From positions 1 to 17,673 of the forward strand of contig JBFHAT010000050.1 in NCBI GenBank assembly GCA_041586155.1: a DNA stretch of 17,673 nt, in the 5' to 3' direction. The notes beneath the pieces are model-generated. The model was not told the DNA's origin and made no database searches. It was given only the letters and a program-made list of their open reading frames with translations. The DNA is from JBFGJH01 sp041586155 (GTDB lineage Bacteria > Actinomycetota > Acidimicrobiia > Spongiisociales > JAENVV01). Positions within the stretch are counted from its first letter, which is position 1; each line of letters begins with the position of its first letter. This document shows, one piece after another, positions 6,886-13,561 of this stretch. Made by a program: the position numbers and the translations under genes.

Positions 6886-7509
6886 ATGTCGCAATCCACC
6901 TCATCGGAGCAGGCCGTGTCGACCCGCGAAAAGATCATGCACGCGGCCTACGAAACCCTCAAGAAAGAGGGAATCAAGAACACCTCCGCTCGCGCGATCG
7001 CTCGGGAAGGCGACTTCAACCAGGCGCTCATCTTCTATCACTTTGGGGGGGTGAATCAGCTTCTCGCCGCCGCCGCCAAGGAAGTGTCACGGCGACAGGT
7101 GGAGAAGTATCGGGAGCGAATCGTGGGCGTCACCGACCTCGGTGAGCTGGTCCGCGTCGCGGCGGAGCTGCACGCCGAGGACATCGATGACGGTTCGGTG
7201 GCGGTGGTGACCCAGCTCATGGCGGCCGCCGCTTTCGATGAAGAGCTCGGACCGCAGATCATGGACACGTTCCGACCCTGGATCGACCTCGTGGCGACGG
7301 CACTCGACCGAGCGTTCGAGACCTCCCCCCTGAAGCCGTTCATGCCGATTTCCGACATGGCGGTGGGCATCTCTGCGCTGTTTCTCGGACTCGCCCTGAT
7401 GGACAAGCTCGACCCGGACACATTCGACGAGGCCCGTGTCTATTCGATGATGGAGATGGTGTCGGGAATGCTCGAGAACGTCCTGGCAGGCAAACCGGCG
7501 CTCGGCTAG
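6886..7509 (+). CDS. TetR-family transcriptional regulator
   Basis: The product is a 207-residue DNA-binding regulator. The N-terminal three-helix domain (about 13-60) shows the TetR pattern: TREKIMHAAYETLKKEG, then the helix-turn-helix NTSARAIAREGDFNQALIFYHFGG, with the conserved Tyr-His-Phe at the end of the recognition helix. The C-terminal part is helical and would hold a ligand pocket. It contains hydrophobic segments such as ISALFLGLALMD and would mediate dimerisation. ATG 6886 follows AGAGGA (6878-6883) and lies downstream of a good promoter, so it is preferred to GTG 6850. The next two genes are an acyl-CoA dehydrogenase and an F420-type oxidoreductase, so an acyl-CoA or related ligand is a reasonable guess. 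An inverted repeat sits at its stop codon. Confidence 0.88.
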   Translation: MSQSTSSEQAVSTREKIMHAAYETLKKEGIKNTSARAIAREGDFNQALIFYHFGGVNQLLAAAAKEVSRRQVEKYRERIVGVTDLGELVRVAAELHAEDIDDGSVAVVTQLMAAAAFDEELGPQIMDTFRPWIDLVATALDRAFETSPLKPFMPISDMAVGISALFLGLALMDKLDPDTFDEARVYSMMEMVSGMLENVLAGKPALG

Positions 7510-7519
7510 CCGGCCGAGC
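7500..7519. promoter_or_regulatory. Inverted repeat between tetR and acyl-CoA dehydrogenase genes (operator or hairpin)
   Basis: GCTCGGC at 7500-7506 and GCCGAGC at 7513-7519 form a perfect 7-bp dyad with a 6-base centre that includes the TAG stop of the regulator. It lies about 10 bases before the presumed -10 element of the next gene. That position fits a TetR-family operator or a short terminator. No T-run follows, which makes a terminator less likely. Confidence 0.4.
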
Positions 7520-7529
7520 CCCGCCTACG

Positions 7530-7535
7530 TAACAT
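7530..7535 (+). promoter_or_regulatory. -10 element of a leaderless promoter for the acyl-CoA dehydrogenase gene
   Basis: TAACAT ends 7 bases before ATG 7543, placing the transcription start on or beside the start codon. There is no Shine-Dalgarno, and no clear -35 hexamer is visible. Confidence 0.45.
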
Positions 7536-7542
7536 CTCATCC

Positions 7543-8718
7543 ATGCCCGTCGACCCACATGACATCCTCGACCTGCGTTCCCAGCTCTCCGATGAGGAGC
7601 GGCTGATCCAAGACACCGTGCGCCGTTATGTGGCCGCCGAAATCGTGCCCGTGGTTGGCGACTGGTTCGAGCTTGGCGAGTTTCCGGCGGATGACGTTGC
7701 CAAGAAAGTCGGTGCGATGGGCCTGTTGGGCATGCACCTCGAAGGCTATGGCTGCGCCGGGACCAGCGCCGTCGCCTACGGCGTCGCCTGCCTCGAGCTG
7801 GAGGCCGGCGACAGCGGTCTCCGCTCGTTCGTCTCCGTTCAGGGCTCCCTGGCCATGTTCCCGATCTGGAAGTTCGGCTCCGAGGAACAGAAGGAGACCT
7901 GGCTGCCGCCCATGGCCGCCGGCGAGGCAATCGGCTGCTTCGGACTCACCGAGCCCGACTCCGGCTCCGATCCCGGGTCGATGCAGACGACGGCTCGTCC
8001 CGACGGTGACGGCTGGGTGCTGAACGGTCGAAAGATGTGGATCACCAACGGAAGCATCGCCGACGTCGCGATCATATGGGCCAAGGCGCCCGATGGCATT
8101 CGCGGATTCGTCGTCCCCACCGACACGCCTGGTTTCTCGACCAACCTGATTCACAAGAAGCTGTCATTGCGGGCGTCGGTCACGTCGGAGCTGGTGCTCG
8201 ACGATGTTCGTCTCCCCGGAGCGGCGATGCTGCCTGGAGTGGTGGGCATGAAAGGGCCACTCAGCTGCCTGTCTGAGGCCCGATATGGGATCGCCTGGGG
8301 AGCGCTCGGCGCGGCGCGAGCTTGTTACGAAGCGGCGCTGTCCTACTCGAAGGAGCGGGTCCAGTTCGGATCCCCCATCGGGGCGTTCCAACTGACCCAG
8401 CAGAAGTTGGTGGAGATGCTCACCAAGATCGAGTCCGGTCTGCAGGTCGCGCTCCGCCTAGGGCGCCTCAAAGACGAAGGACGCATCCAGCCCGAGCAGG
8501 TCAGTCTCGGCAAGCTGATGAACGTCCGCTCTGCACTGGAGGTCGCCCGAGAAGCACGGTCGGTCCTGGGCGCCAACGGCGTGACCCTCGAGTACCCGGT
8601 GATCCGGCACATGAACAATCTCGAGTCCGTCTACACGTACGAGGGCACTCACGAGATCCACACCCTCATCCTCGGACAGGCCATCACCGGTCTCAGCGCA
8701 TTCGAGGCGGCCCCTTGA
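7543..8718 (+). CDS. gcdH: Acyl-CoA dehydrogenase, probably glutaryl-CoA dehydrogenase
   Basis: The product is a 391-residue FAD enzyme that oxidises an acyl-CoA. If it is glutaryl-CoA dehydrogenase, it also decarboxylates glutaryl-CoA to crotonyl-CoA in lysine, tryptophan and aromatic breakdown. Features matching the glutaryl-CoA group are Arg94 in GLRSFVSVQGSL (the residue that holds the substrate's distal carboxylate), IGCFGLTEPDSGSDPGSM, GRKMWITNGSIADVAIIWAK and KLSLRASVTSELVLDDVRLP. The catalytic base Glu367 lies in VYTYEGTHEIH, followed by LILGQAITGLSAF. These recall the human enzyme strongly. Start ATG 7543 appears leaderless. The stop overlaps the next gene's TTG by 4 bases (TTGA). 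A general short-chain acyl-CoA dehydrogenase is the alternative. Confidence 0.88.
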   Translation: MPVDPHDILDLRSQLSDEERLIQDTVRRYVAAEIVPVVGDWFELGEFPADDVAKKVGAMGLLGMHLEGYGCAGTSAVAYGVACLELEAGDSGLRSFVSVQGSLAMFPIWKFGSEEQKETWLPPMAAGEAIGCFGLTEPDSGSDPGSMQTTARPDGDGWVLNGRKMWITNGSIADVAIIWAKAPDGIRGFVVPTDTPGFSTNLIHKKLSLRASVTSELVLDDVRLPGAAMLPGVVGMKGPLSCLSEARYGIAWGALGAARACYEAALSYSKERVQFGSPIGAFQLTQQKLVEMLTKIESGLQVALRLGRLKDEGRIQPEQVSLGKLMNVRSALEVAREARSVLGANGVTLEYPVIRHMNNLESVYTYEGTHEIHTLILGQAITGLSAFEAAP

Positions 8719-9620
8719 CGCTCGCGGTTGGGGTTCAGCTACCGGAAGTCGAATACGAGAGCCGCTGGGACAACCAGGCGGCGCTGGCCCGCCTCATCGA
8801 GCAAGCCGGCTTCGACTCGATATGGGTGGGAGACCACCTCCTCTACTCCGACGATCGTGGTCCCCTGGGCCCATGGGAAGCTTGGACGCAGCTGGCGGCG
8901 ATCGCCGCGATCACCGACCGCGTCCTGATCGGGCCACTGGTTGCCTCGACCTCCTTTCACGCTCCCGCCATGCTCGCCAAGATGGCGGCCACGGTCGACG
9001 AGATCAGCTCCGGACGTTTGGTACTGGGCTTGGGGGCCGGGTGGAACCGTGTCGAATACGACGCGTTCGGGTTTCCCTACGACCGCAGGGTCAGCAGGTT
9101 CGAAGAAGCCTTCGCGATCATCCGCCGGCTGGTGGCCGGCGAGACCGTCACCTTCTCGGGCCGCTACTACGAGGTCACCGACTCCGTGCTCCTCCCTCCT
9201 TCGGCTCGGGCCGGTGGTCCCCCGTTGATGCTGGGATCGAAAGGCGAACGTATGCTGGCGATCGCTGCGCCGCACATCGATTGGTGGAACAGCTGGTACG
9301 CATGGCACGCCAATGAACCCAACGACCTGGCGCCCATTCACGCAGCGGTGGACGAGGCGCTGAGCCGCGCCGGCCGCGATCCGGCCGACGTGACCAAGAC
9401 CGGTGCGGCCCTCGTCCAATTCGAGTCGGGAGCGGGCCGGCAGACGGCATATGAGCGGCGAGCTCCGGTGCGACCGGTCACCGGCAGCGCTGCTCAGATC
9501 GCCGACGAGTTGCGGCGTTGGGAGCGGGCCGGCGTCGATCATCTCCAACTCGTGCTGGACCCCATCACGACCGACACGGTGGAACGGGCAGCCGAGGTGC
9601 TGCGCCTGCTCCGCTCGTGA
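8715..9620 (+). CDS. Luciferase-like (LLM) F420-dependent oxidoreductase
   Basis: The product is a 301-residue TIM-barrel oxidoreductase of the bacterial luciferase-like superfamily. In actinobacteria these proteins commonly use coenzyme F420. Seen in order are LIEQAGFDSIWVGDHLL, the loop VASTSFHAPAMLAKMAATVDEISSGRLVLGLGAGWNRVEYDAFGFP (split here by eye into strand, helix and Gly-rich turn), FSGRYYEV, and PLMLGSKGERMLAIAAPHIDWWN. The C-terminal part contains GSAAQIADELRRWERAGVDHLQLVL, typical of the family. The start is TTG 8715, sharing 4 bases with the dehydrogenase stop. No ATG or GTG lies nearby, and GAGGCGG just upstream may serve as a weak binding site. Coupling to the dehydrogenase suggests the two act on the same compound class. 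The substrate is unknown, and an FMN-dependent role is possible. Confidence 0.87.
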   Translation: MTLAVGVQLPEVEYESRWDNQAALARLIEQAGFDSIWVGDHLLYSDDRGPLGPWEAWTQLAAIAAITDRVLIGPLVASTSFHAPAMLAKMAATVDEISSGRLVLGLGAGWNRVEYDAFGFPYDRRVSRFEEAFAIIRRLVAGETVTFSGRYYEVTDSVLLPPSARAGGPPLMLGSKGERMLAIAAPHIDWWNSWYAWHANEPNDLAPIHAAVDEALSRAGRDPADVTKTGAALVQFESGAGRQTAYERRAPVRPVTGSAAQIADELRRWERAGVDHLQLVLDPITTDTVERAAEVLRLLRS

Positions 9621-9637
9621 ACGATCTGGGCGTCCAC

Positions 9638-9643
9638 TAGCGT
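9638..9643 (+). promoter_or_regulatory. -10 element of a leaderless promoter for the DUF480 gene
   Basis: TAGCGT lies 7 bases before ATG 9651, the same geometry as before the acyl-CoA dehydrogenase gene. No Shine-Dalgarno is present in the 30-base gap. Confidence 0.4.
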
Positions 9644-9650
9644 CTCGCCG

Positions 9651-10298
9651 ATGGAACTGACCGAAGCGGAGTGCCGGGTGCTCGGTGCGCTGATCGAGAA
9701 GCACATGACCACGCCCGACCACTATCCGTTGACGACCAACTCGCTACTAGCGGCCTGCAACCAGTCGTCGAACCGGGAGCCCGTCGTCACCTACGACGAG
9801 GGTGCGGTGATCGACGCGATGAACGGCCTGCGTACCCGCGACCTTGGGAAGACGGTGCGCCGGTCGGGCGAACGGGCCATGAAACACATGGAGGTCGTCG
9901 ACGCGCCGTTGGAGGTTGATCGGCGCCAAAAGGCGCTGCTGGCGGTCCTGCTGTTGCGCGGCCCTCAAACGCTCGGGGAGCTCCGCAGCCGCACGGAGCG
10001 CTATTGCTCCTTCGCCGACCTGGACGATGTGGCCGGCGCCCTCGCAGCGATGATGCACCGCGACCATCCGCTGGTGGTGCTCCTGGACCGCCAGCCGGGC
10101 CAGAAAGAGGCCCGCTATGCGACGCTGTTGCGCGCCGATCGCGAGCTTCACGTCTCCGACACTGTCGTCGAGGCAGAGGTGACTCCGGGGTCGCCCGGTC
10201 GCGACGTGTTGAGGGAGCTCGATGACCTGAAAGCTGAAGTTGCCGAGCTACGCGGCATCGTGCTCGGGTCGTCGCCGACCCGGCCCGAGGGCAACTGA
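9651..10298 (+). CDS. YceH-family (DUF480) winged-helix protein
   Basis: The product is a 215-residue member of the YceH/DUF480 family. These proteins have two tandem winged-helix domains, and their cellular role is poorly known. The family start is clear: LTEAECRVLGALIEKHMTTPDHYPLTTNSL, then ACNQSSNREPVV with the conserved Asn-Arg-Glu-Pro. The second domain begins at QKALLAVLLLRGPQTLGELRSR, also highly characteristic, and includes PGQKEARY. Beyond the usual end (about residue 165) there is a tail of about 50 residues. It has a short heptad-like helix, VLRELDDLKAEVAELRGIV, which could form a coiled coil. ATG 9651 is the only good start and seems to be leaderless. The family is soluble and cytoplasmic. 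DNA binding is plausible from the fold but not shown. Confidence 0.9.
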   Translation: MELTEAECRVLGALIEKHMTTPDHYPLTTNSLLAACNQSSNREPVVTYDEGAVIDAMNGLRTRDLGKTVRRSGERAMKHMEVVDAPLEVDRRQKALLAVLLLRGPQTLGELRSRTERYCSFADLDDVAGALAAMMHRDHPLVVLLDRQPGQKEARYATLLRADRELHVSDTVVEAEVTPGSPGRDVLRELDDLKAEVAELRGIVLGSSPTRPEGN

Positions 10299-10308
10299 GC
10301 CGTCCCGC

Positions 10309-10314
10309 TAATCT
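10309..10314 (+). promoter_or_regulatory. Possible -10 element for panB
   Basis: TAATCT matches TATAAT at 4 of 6 positions and lies 38 bases before ATG 10353. It would allow a leader of about 32 bases that contains the ribosome binding site AGAGGA (10342-10347). No convincing -35 hexamer is seen. Confidence 0.3.
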
Positions 10315-10352
10315 GAGGCTCGCGCCCACCACCTCGGCACGAGAGGAATCGC

Positions 10353-11231
10353 ATGAGTGATCTGCCCAAGAAGATGACGGCGCCGGCCGTCAAAGCGCTC
10401 AAAGGCGAACGCAAGATCACGATGGTCACGGCGTATGACGCACCGGGGGCGGCGATCGCATCGGAAGCGGGGGCGGACATCATCCTCGTGGGCGACTCTG
10501 TGGCCAACACCGTGTTGGGTTTCGATCACACGCTCAAGGTCGACATCCCCGTCATGATTCATCACACCGCAGCGGTGTCACGAGCCAACCCGCGCTCGCT
10601 CATCGTCGGCGACATGCCGTGGATGAGCTACCACGTCACCGTGGAGGACTCTGTTCGGAACGCAGCGCGCCTGGTGCGCGAAGGCGGCGCCGAGGCCGTC
10701 AAGCTGGAGGGAGGCCGCAACCGGGTGGAGGTGATCACTGCCATCCTCGCTACGGAGATCCCGGTCATGGGTCATGTCGGCCTCACCCCGCAATCCGTTC
10801 ACGCCATGGGCGGCTACAAGGTTCAAGGGCGCGCAGCCGAAGACGCCCGGACGCTGATTTCCGATGCGGTCGCATTGGACGAGACCGGCGTCTTCGCCAT
10901 CGTCCTCGAAGGCATCCCCGACACCCTGGCGGCGATGATCACCGAAGAGGTGAGCGTCCCCACGATCGGGATCGGAGCGGGACGCGCCACCGACGGCCAA
11001 GTCCTGGTGTTCCACGACGTCCTCGGGCTGCACAGTGGTCGACTGCCGAAGTTCGTCCGGCAATATGCCGAACTCAAAGACCAAGCCGTCGAGGCACTGC
11101 AGGCGTTCTTCGCCGATGTCCAGGCGGGTTCGTTTCCCAGCGAAGAAGAGACGTATCACATGTCGGATGAAACCGTGCGGGCGCTCGAGGAGGACCGGCA
11201 ACGAGACGTTTCCTGGCCCATGTCCTGGTAG
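10353..11231 (+). CDS. panB: 3-Methyl-2-oxobutanoate hydroxymethyltransferase
   Basis: The product transfers a hydroxymethyl group from methylenetetrahydrofolate to 2-oxoisovalerate, giving ketopantoate, the first step of pantothenate and CoA synthesis. It has 292 residues, slightly longer than the roughly 264 of E. coli because of a C-terminal tail. Key residues are visible: the metal ligands Asp48 (LVGDSVAN), Asp87 (VGDMPWMSY) and Glu119 (KLEGG), and the catalytic Glu186 (IVLEGIP). The conserved VMGHVGLTPQSVHAMGGYKVQG and PTIGIGAG follow the family pattern. ATG 10353 has AGAGGA at 10342-10347, a good ribosome binding site. The last 31 bases would overlap the next gene if that gene begins at ACG 11201. 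No panC or panD lies in this window. Confidence 0.96.
   Translation: MSDLPKKMTAPAVKALKGERKITMVTAYDAPGAAIASEAGADIILVGDSVANTVLGFDHTLKVDIPVMIHHTAAVSRANPRSLIVGDMPWMSYHVTVEDSVRNAARLVREGGAEAVKLEGGRNRVEVITAILATEIPVMGHVGLTPQSVHAMGGYKVQGRAAEDARTLISDAVALDETGVFAIVLEGIPDTLAAMITEEVSVPTIGIGAGRATDGQVLVFHDVLGLHSGRLPKFVRQYAELKDQAVEALQAFFADVQAGSFPSEEETYHMSDETVRALEEDRQRDVSWPMSW
11187..11194 (+). promoter_or_regulatory. Strong Shine-Dalgarno in front of an ACG codon
   Basis: GAGGAGGA lies 6 bases before ACG 11201, inside the 3' end of panB. There it also encodes Glu-Glu, so coincidence is possible. It is the only good binding site for the DUF192 frame. Confidence 0.45.
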
Positions 11232-11767
11232 CGACCGTCGCCTGCGGCGGCTCGGCCAGCGACAACCTCACGGCCGTGTCGAGGCCGCAGGCGGTTGGTG
11301 CCGCCCCCACGACCGCGCCGATGACCGTTCCCGCCGCGACGGCTGCCCCGTCGACCACGGGGACATCCATCGCGCCGATCGACACCGGCGACATCGTCGG
11401 GTTCGAGGTGCGGCCCATCGATGTGGCCGGGGAAGAGCTGCTGGTTGCGGTCGCCGACTCGTCCGGCGCTCGGGCGCGCGGTCTCATGAACGTCGAACGG
11501 TTCGGCGACATCGACGGCATGCTCTTCGTCTTCGACGAGCCGACGACCGGTGCCTTCTGGATGCGAGACACACTCGTGCCGCTCGACATCGGCTTCTTCG
11601 ATGAACAAGGACGCCTGGTCCAGGTTCTCGAGATGGTCCCCTGCCCCCCGGAGACGCCGGATGCCGAATGTGACAGGTACCGGCCCGGTGCCCCGTACCT
11701 ATATGCGCTGGAGCGTCCTGCCGGTGCGCTTGCGGATCTGCCTGACGGCGCCGTGCTGGTTCCGTGA
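11201..11767 (+). CDS. DUF192 lipoprotein (start probably ACG 11201)
   Basis: The product has 188 residues counted from ACG 11201. The DUF192 domain (about 80-185) is clear: ARARGLMNVERF, GMLFVFDEPTTGAFWMRDT, LVPLDIGFFDEQGRLV and APYLYALERPAG. Its function is not established. The frame upstream of GTG 11276 is open back to a stop at 11168-11170 and encodes a textbook lipoprotein signal: RR, then FLAHVLVATVA, then Cys15 in the lipobox TVACGGS. A Thr/Ala/Pro-rich linker follows to about 60. That signal has no ATG, GTG or TTG to start it. ACG 11201 has a strong binding site at the right distance; CTG 11213 is weaker. The conventional start GTG 11276 would remove the signal. Cys148 and Cys157 may pair outside the membrane. 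The end overlaps the next gene (GTGA). Confidence 0.8.
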   Translation, partial: TRRFLAHVLVATVACGGSASDNLTAVSRPQAVGAAPTTAPMTVPAATAAPSTTGTSIAPIDTGDIVGFEVRPIDVAGEELLVAVADSSGARARGLMNVERFGDIDGMLFVFDEPTTGAFWMRDTLVPLDIGFFDEQGRLVQVLEMVPCPPETPDAECDRYRPGAPYLYALERPAGALADLPDGAVLVP

Positions 11768-12576
11768 CCGACCAGATCGCCGGAGTGGCGGTCACATGGG
11801 TGGGGCGGGGCCGGCTCGAAGCCGCATTGGCGACGGAGGTGGGTCCCCGCATCATGGGATTCCGGGTTCGGGGCGGCCGAAACGTGCTTGCCGAGTTACC
11901 GGACGAGCACATCCCCGTTGGCGACGGGCGGGTTTATCGGTTCCGCGGTGGTCATCGGTTGTGGGTGGCACCGGAGTTGCCCGCGGTCACATACGAACCC
12001 GACGATGGGCCGGTGACAGTGGAGGGGGGCGGCGATCGGATCTCGGTCCGTGCTGCGAATGGGCCGGTCGCCAAGGAGATCGCAATCGAGCTCGACGAGG
12101 GCGGGATGTCGGTTCGCCACCGGCTGGTGAACGGAGGTGCTGATCGATTGCGCCTGGCGGCGTGGGCAATCACCCAGCTCCGACCGGGCGGAATCGCCGT
12201 CCTCCCCTTGCGGTCGGGAAGCGATGAGCATGGGCTGCAGGCCGACAGGAGTCTGGTGCTCTGGCCCTACGCGACACTCGACGACCCCCTGATCTCGGTG
12301 GGCGAAGAATCGGTTCGCTTCATGCCGGGTCGAACGACCCCCACGAAGCTCGGCTCGGTGGCGCCCGAGGGCGACCTCGAGTACCTGATCGACGGGTGGC
12401 ACTTCACCAAGTCGGCCACAGCTCGCACTCGCACCCAGGTCGACCTGGGGGCAACGGCTCAGATCTATGCCACCGGCGCATTTGTCGAGCTCGAGACCGT
12501 CGGACCGCTCGTCGATCTCGATCCTGGAACGTCCGTGGAGCACACCGAGCGCTGGCTCCTCCGATCGCACGCCTGA
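11764..12576 (+). CDS. Galactose mutarotase-like fold protein, DUF4380-like
   Basis: This is a 270-residue soluble protein that looks all-beta. RIMGFRVRGGRNVLAELPD near the N-terminus, the motif GGHRLWVAPE (62-71) and WAITQLRPGG (from about residue 133) are the pattern I associate with DUF4380 proteins, which share the aldose-epimerase/galactose-mutarotase supersandwich fold. I do not see the complete catalytic His/Glu set of true aldose 1-epimerases with confidence, so no reaction is assigned. It has no signal peptide. GTG 11764 shares 4 bases with the stop of the DUF192 lipoprotein, implying translational coupling. About 180 bases separate it from rpsF, and that gap holds the next promoter. 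Confidence 0.72.
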   Translation: MTDQIAGVAVTWVGRGRLEAALATEVGPRIMGFRVRGGRNVLAELPDEHIPVGDGRVYRFRGGHRLWVAPELPAVTYEPDDGPVTVEGGGDRISVRAANGPVAKEIAIELDEGGMSVRHRLVNGGADRLRLAAWAITQLRPGGIAVLPLRSGSDEHGLQADRSLVLWPYATLDDPLISVGEESVRFMPGRTTPTKLGSVAPEGDLEYLIDGWHFTKSATARTRTQVDLGATAQIYATGAFVELETVGPLVDLDPGTSVEHTERWLLRSHA

Positions 12577-12661
12577 CGTCGAGGGCCGCCCAAGTGGTCG
12601 CTGCCATCGATGGCGCGAAATCCAAGCAGCCGTCCGCCTGGTGAACGTTGTGGTGGCCGGT

Positions 12662-12667
12662 TACACT
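12662..12667 (+). promoter_or_regulatory. Probable -10 element of the rpsF operon promoter
   Basis: TACACT (4 of 6 matches to TATAAT) is followed by an 85-base leader before rpsF. A weak -35 candidate is TGGTGA at 12639-12644 with a 17-base spacer (3 of 6 matches). A perfect 10-bp palindrome at 12668-12677 covers the predicted start point. Confidence 0.45.
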
Positions 12668-12704
12668 GCGGATCCGCACCTCCCCGTCCGCAAGTGGGTC
12701 GTGC

Positions 12705-12742
12705 ATGTCCTGCTCTCATCGAGGGCCTTCCGATACGGATGT
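12705..12742 (+). promoter_or_regulatory. Putative S6:S18-binding leader element of rpsF
   Basis: The mRNA leader can fold into an outer stem, ATGTCC (12705-12710) with GGATGT (12737-12742), 6 pairs including two G-U. It encloses an inner hairpin, CTCTC with GAGGG around a 3-base ATC loop. The 3' side then has an unpaired stretch with CCG just before the outer stem closes. A two-stem element with a CCG bulge upstream of rpsF is the form known for autoregulation by the S6:S18 complex in many bacteria. The outer stem ends 2 bases before AAAGGAGG (12745-12752), so protein binding could block translation. The folding was done by eye. Confidence 0.45.
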
Positions 12743-12757
12743 CCAAAGGAGGATTCA

Positions 12758-13051
12758 ATGCGGAGATACGAAGTCATGGTCATTCACCGACCTGAGCTGC
12801 AAGAGGCAGACGTTCAGGCCAAGGTGAAAGAGATCGAAGCGCTGGTCGAAACACGAGGGGCGAATGTCGTCGAGACCGACCTCTGGGGGAAACGGCGTTT
12901 CGCCTACGAGATCGACCACATCAACGAGGGGCATTACGCGGTCGTCACGTTCGACTGCGACGAGCACGAGCCTGTGGACCTCCTGGACAGGGCCCTCGGA
13001 CTGTCCGACGCCGTCGTGCGACACAAGGTGATGCGGCTCGCCGACCAGTAA
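12758..13051 (+). CDS. rpsF: 30S ribosomal protein S6
   Basis: The product is the 97-residue S6 protein, which binds the central domain of 16S rRNA together with S18. The sequence begins RRYEVMVIHRPEL, has KVKEIEALVETRGANVVETDLWGKRRFAYEIDHINEGHYAVVTF, and ends with SDAVVRHKVMRLADQ. The whole fits the ferredoxin-like S6 fold and length. The start ATG 12758 has an excellent AAAGGAGG 5 bases upstream. A larger open frame reaches further upstream but is not supported. It is the first gene of the conserved rpsF-ssb-rpsR-rplI-dnaB order. The leader just upstream may bind the S6:S18 complex. Confidence 0.98.
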   Translation: MRRYEVMVIHRPELQEADVQAKVKEIEALVETRGANVVETDLWGKRRFAYEIDHINEGHYAVVTFDCDEHEPVDLLDRALGLSDAVVRHKVMRLADQ

Positions 13052-13110
13052 CCGGATTTTGTCACACCATCGGTTCATGGTGAGACGCGAAAGCCCCAGG
13101 AGAGTAGAGA

Positions 13111-13551
13111 ATGACCAACACAGTAACGATCATCGGCAACCTGGTTGACGAGCCCGAGCTGCGTTACACCCAATCCGGAGTGCCGATGACCCGCATCAGG
13201 GTGGCTGTCAATCGCCGCTGGCGGGACCAGTCCGGCGAATGGCAGGAGGAAACGGGATTCTTCGGTGGAACGATGTGGCGCGAGGCAGCTGAGAATGCAT
13301 CCGAATCCCTCCAGAAGGGGATGCGCGTCATCGTCACGGGATCGCTCGAGCAACGGAGCTGGGAGACCAAAGAGGGCGAGAAGCGCTCAGTGGTCGAGAT
13401 CCGCATCGACGAGGTCGGTCCCAGCCTGCGGTGGGCGACCGCTGCGGTGACCAAGACCGCCCGCACCGGCGGTGATTTCGGAGGCGGCGCGACGATCCCT
13501 GCCGCCCCTGTCGCCCGCGACGACTACGGGCCCGACGAAGCCCCCTTCTAG
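13111..13551 (+). CDS. ssb: Single-stranded DNA-binding protein
   Basis: The product coats single-stranded DNA during replication and repair. It has 146 residues. The OB-fold covers about 1-110: TVTIIGNLVDEPELRYTQSG, VAVNRRW, FFGGTMWREAAENASESLQKGMRVIVTG and RSWETKEGEKRS. A short Gly/Ala-rich linker follows, ending in the acidic protein-interaction tip PDEAPF, the local form of the DDDIPF tip. The RSWETKEGEKRSVVEIRIDEVGPSLRWATA segment is typical of actinobacterial SSB. The linker is short compared with the 160-180 residues of many SSBs. ATG 13111 has AGGAGAG at 13098-13104. The stop is 10 bases from rpsR. Confidence 0.97.
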   Translation: MTNTVTIIGNLVDEPELRYTQSGVPMTRIRVAVNRRWRDQSGEWQEETGFFGGTMWREAAENASESLQKGMRVIVTGSLEQRSWETKEGEKRSVVEIRIDEVGPSLRWATAAVTKTARTGGDFGGGATIPAAPVARDDYGPDEAPF

Positions 13552-13561
13552 GAGAAGACCA

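Noticed and set aside
8739..9722. Antisense frame opposite the LLM oxidoreductase
   Set aside because: It is a shadow frame with no ribosome binding site or family match.
13065..13082. Small hairpin CACCAT/ATGGTG between rpsF and ssb
   Set aside because: It has six pairs only, no T-run, and lies within a co-transcribed operon. Chance is likely.
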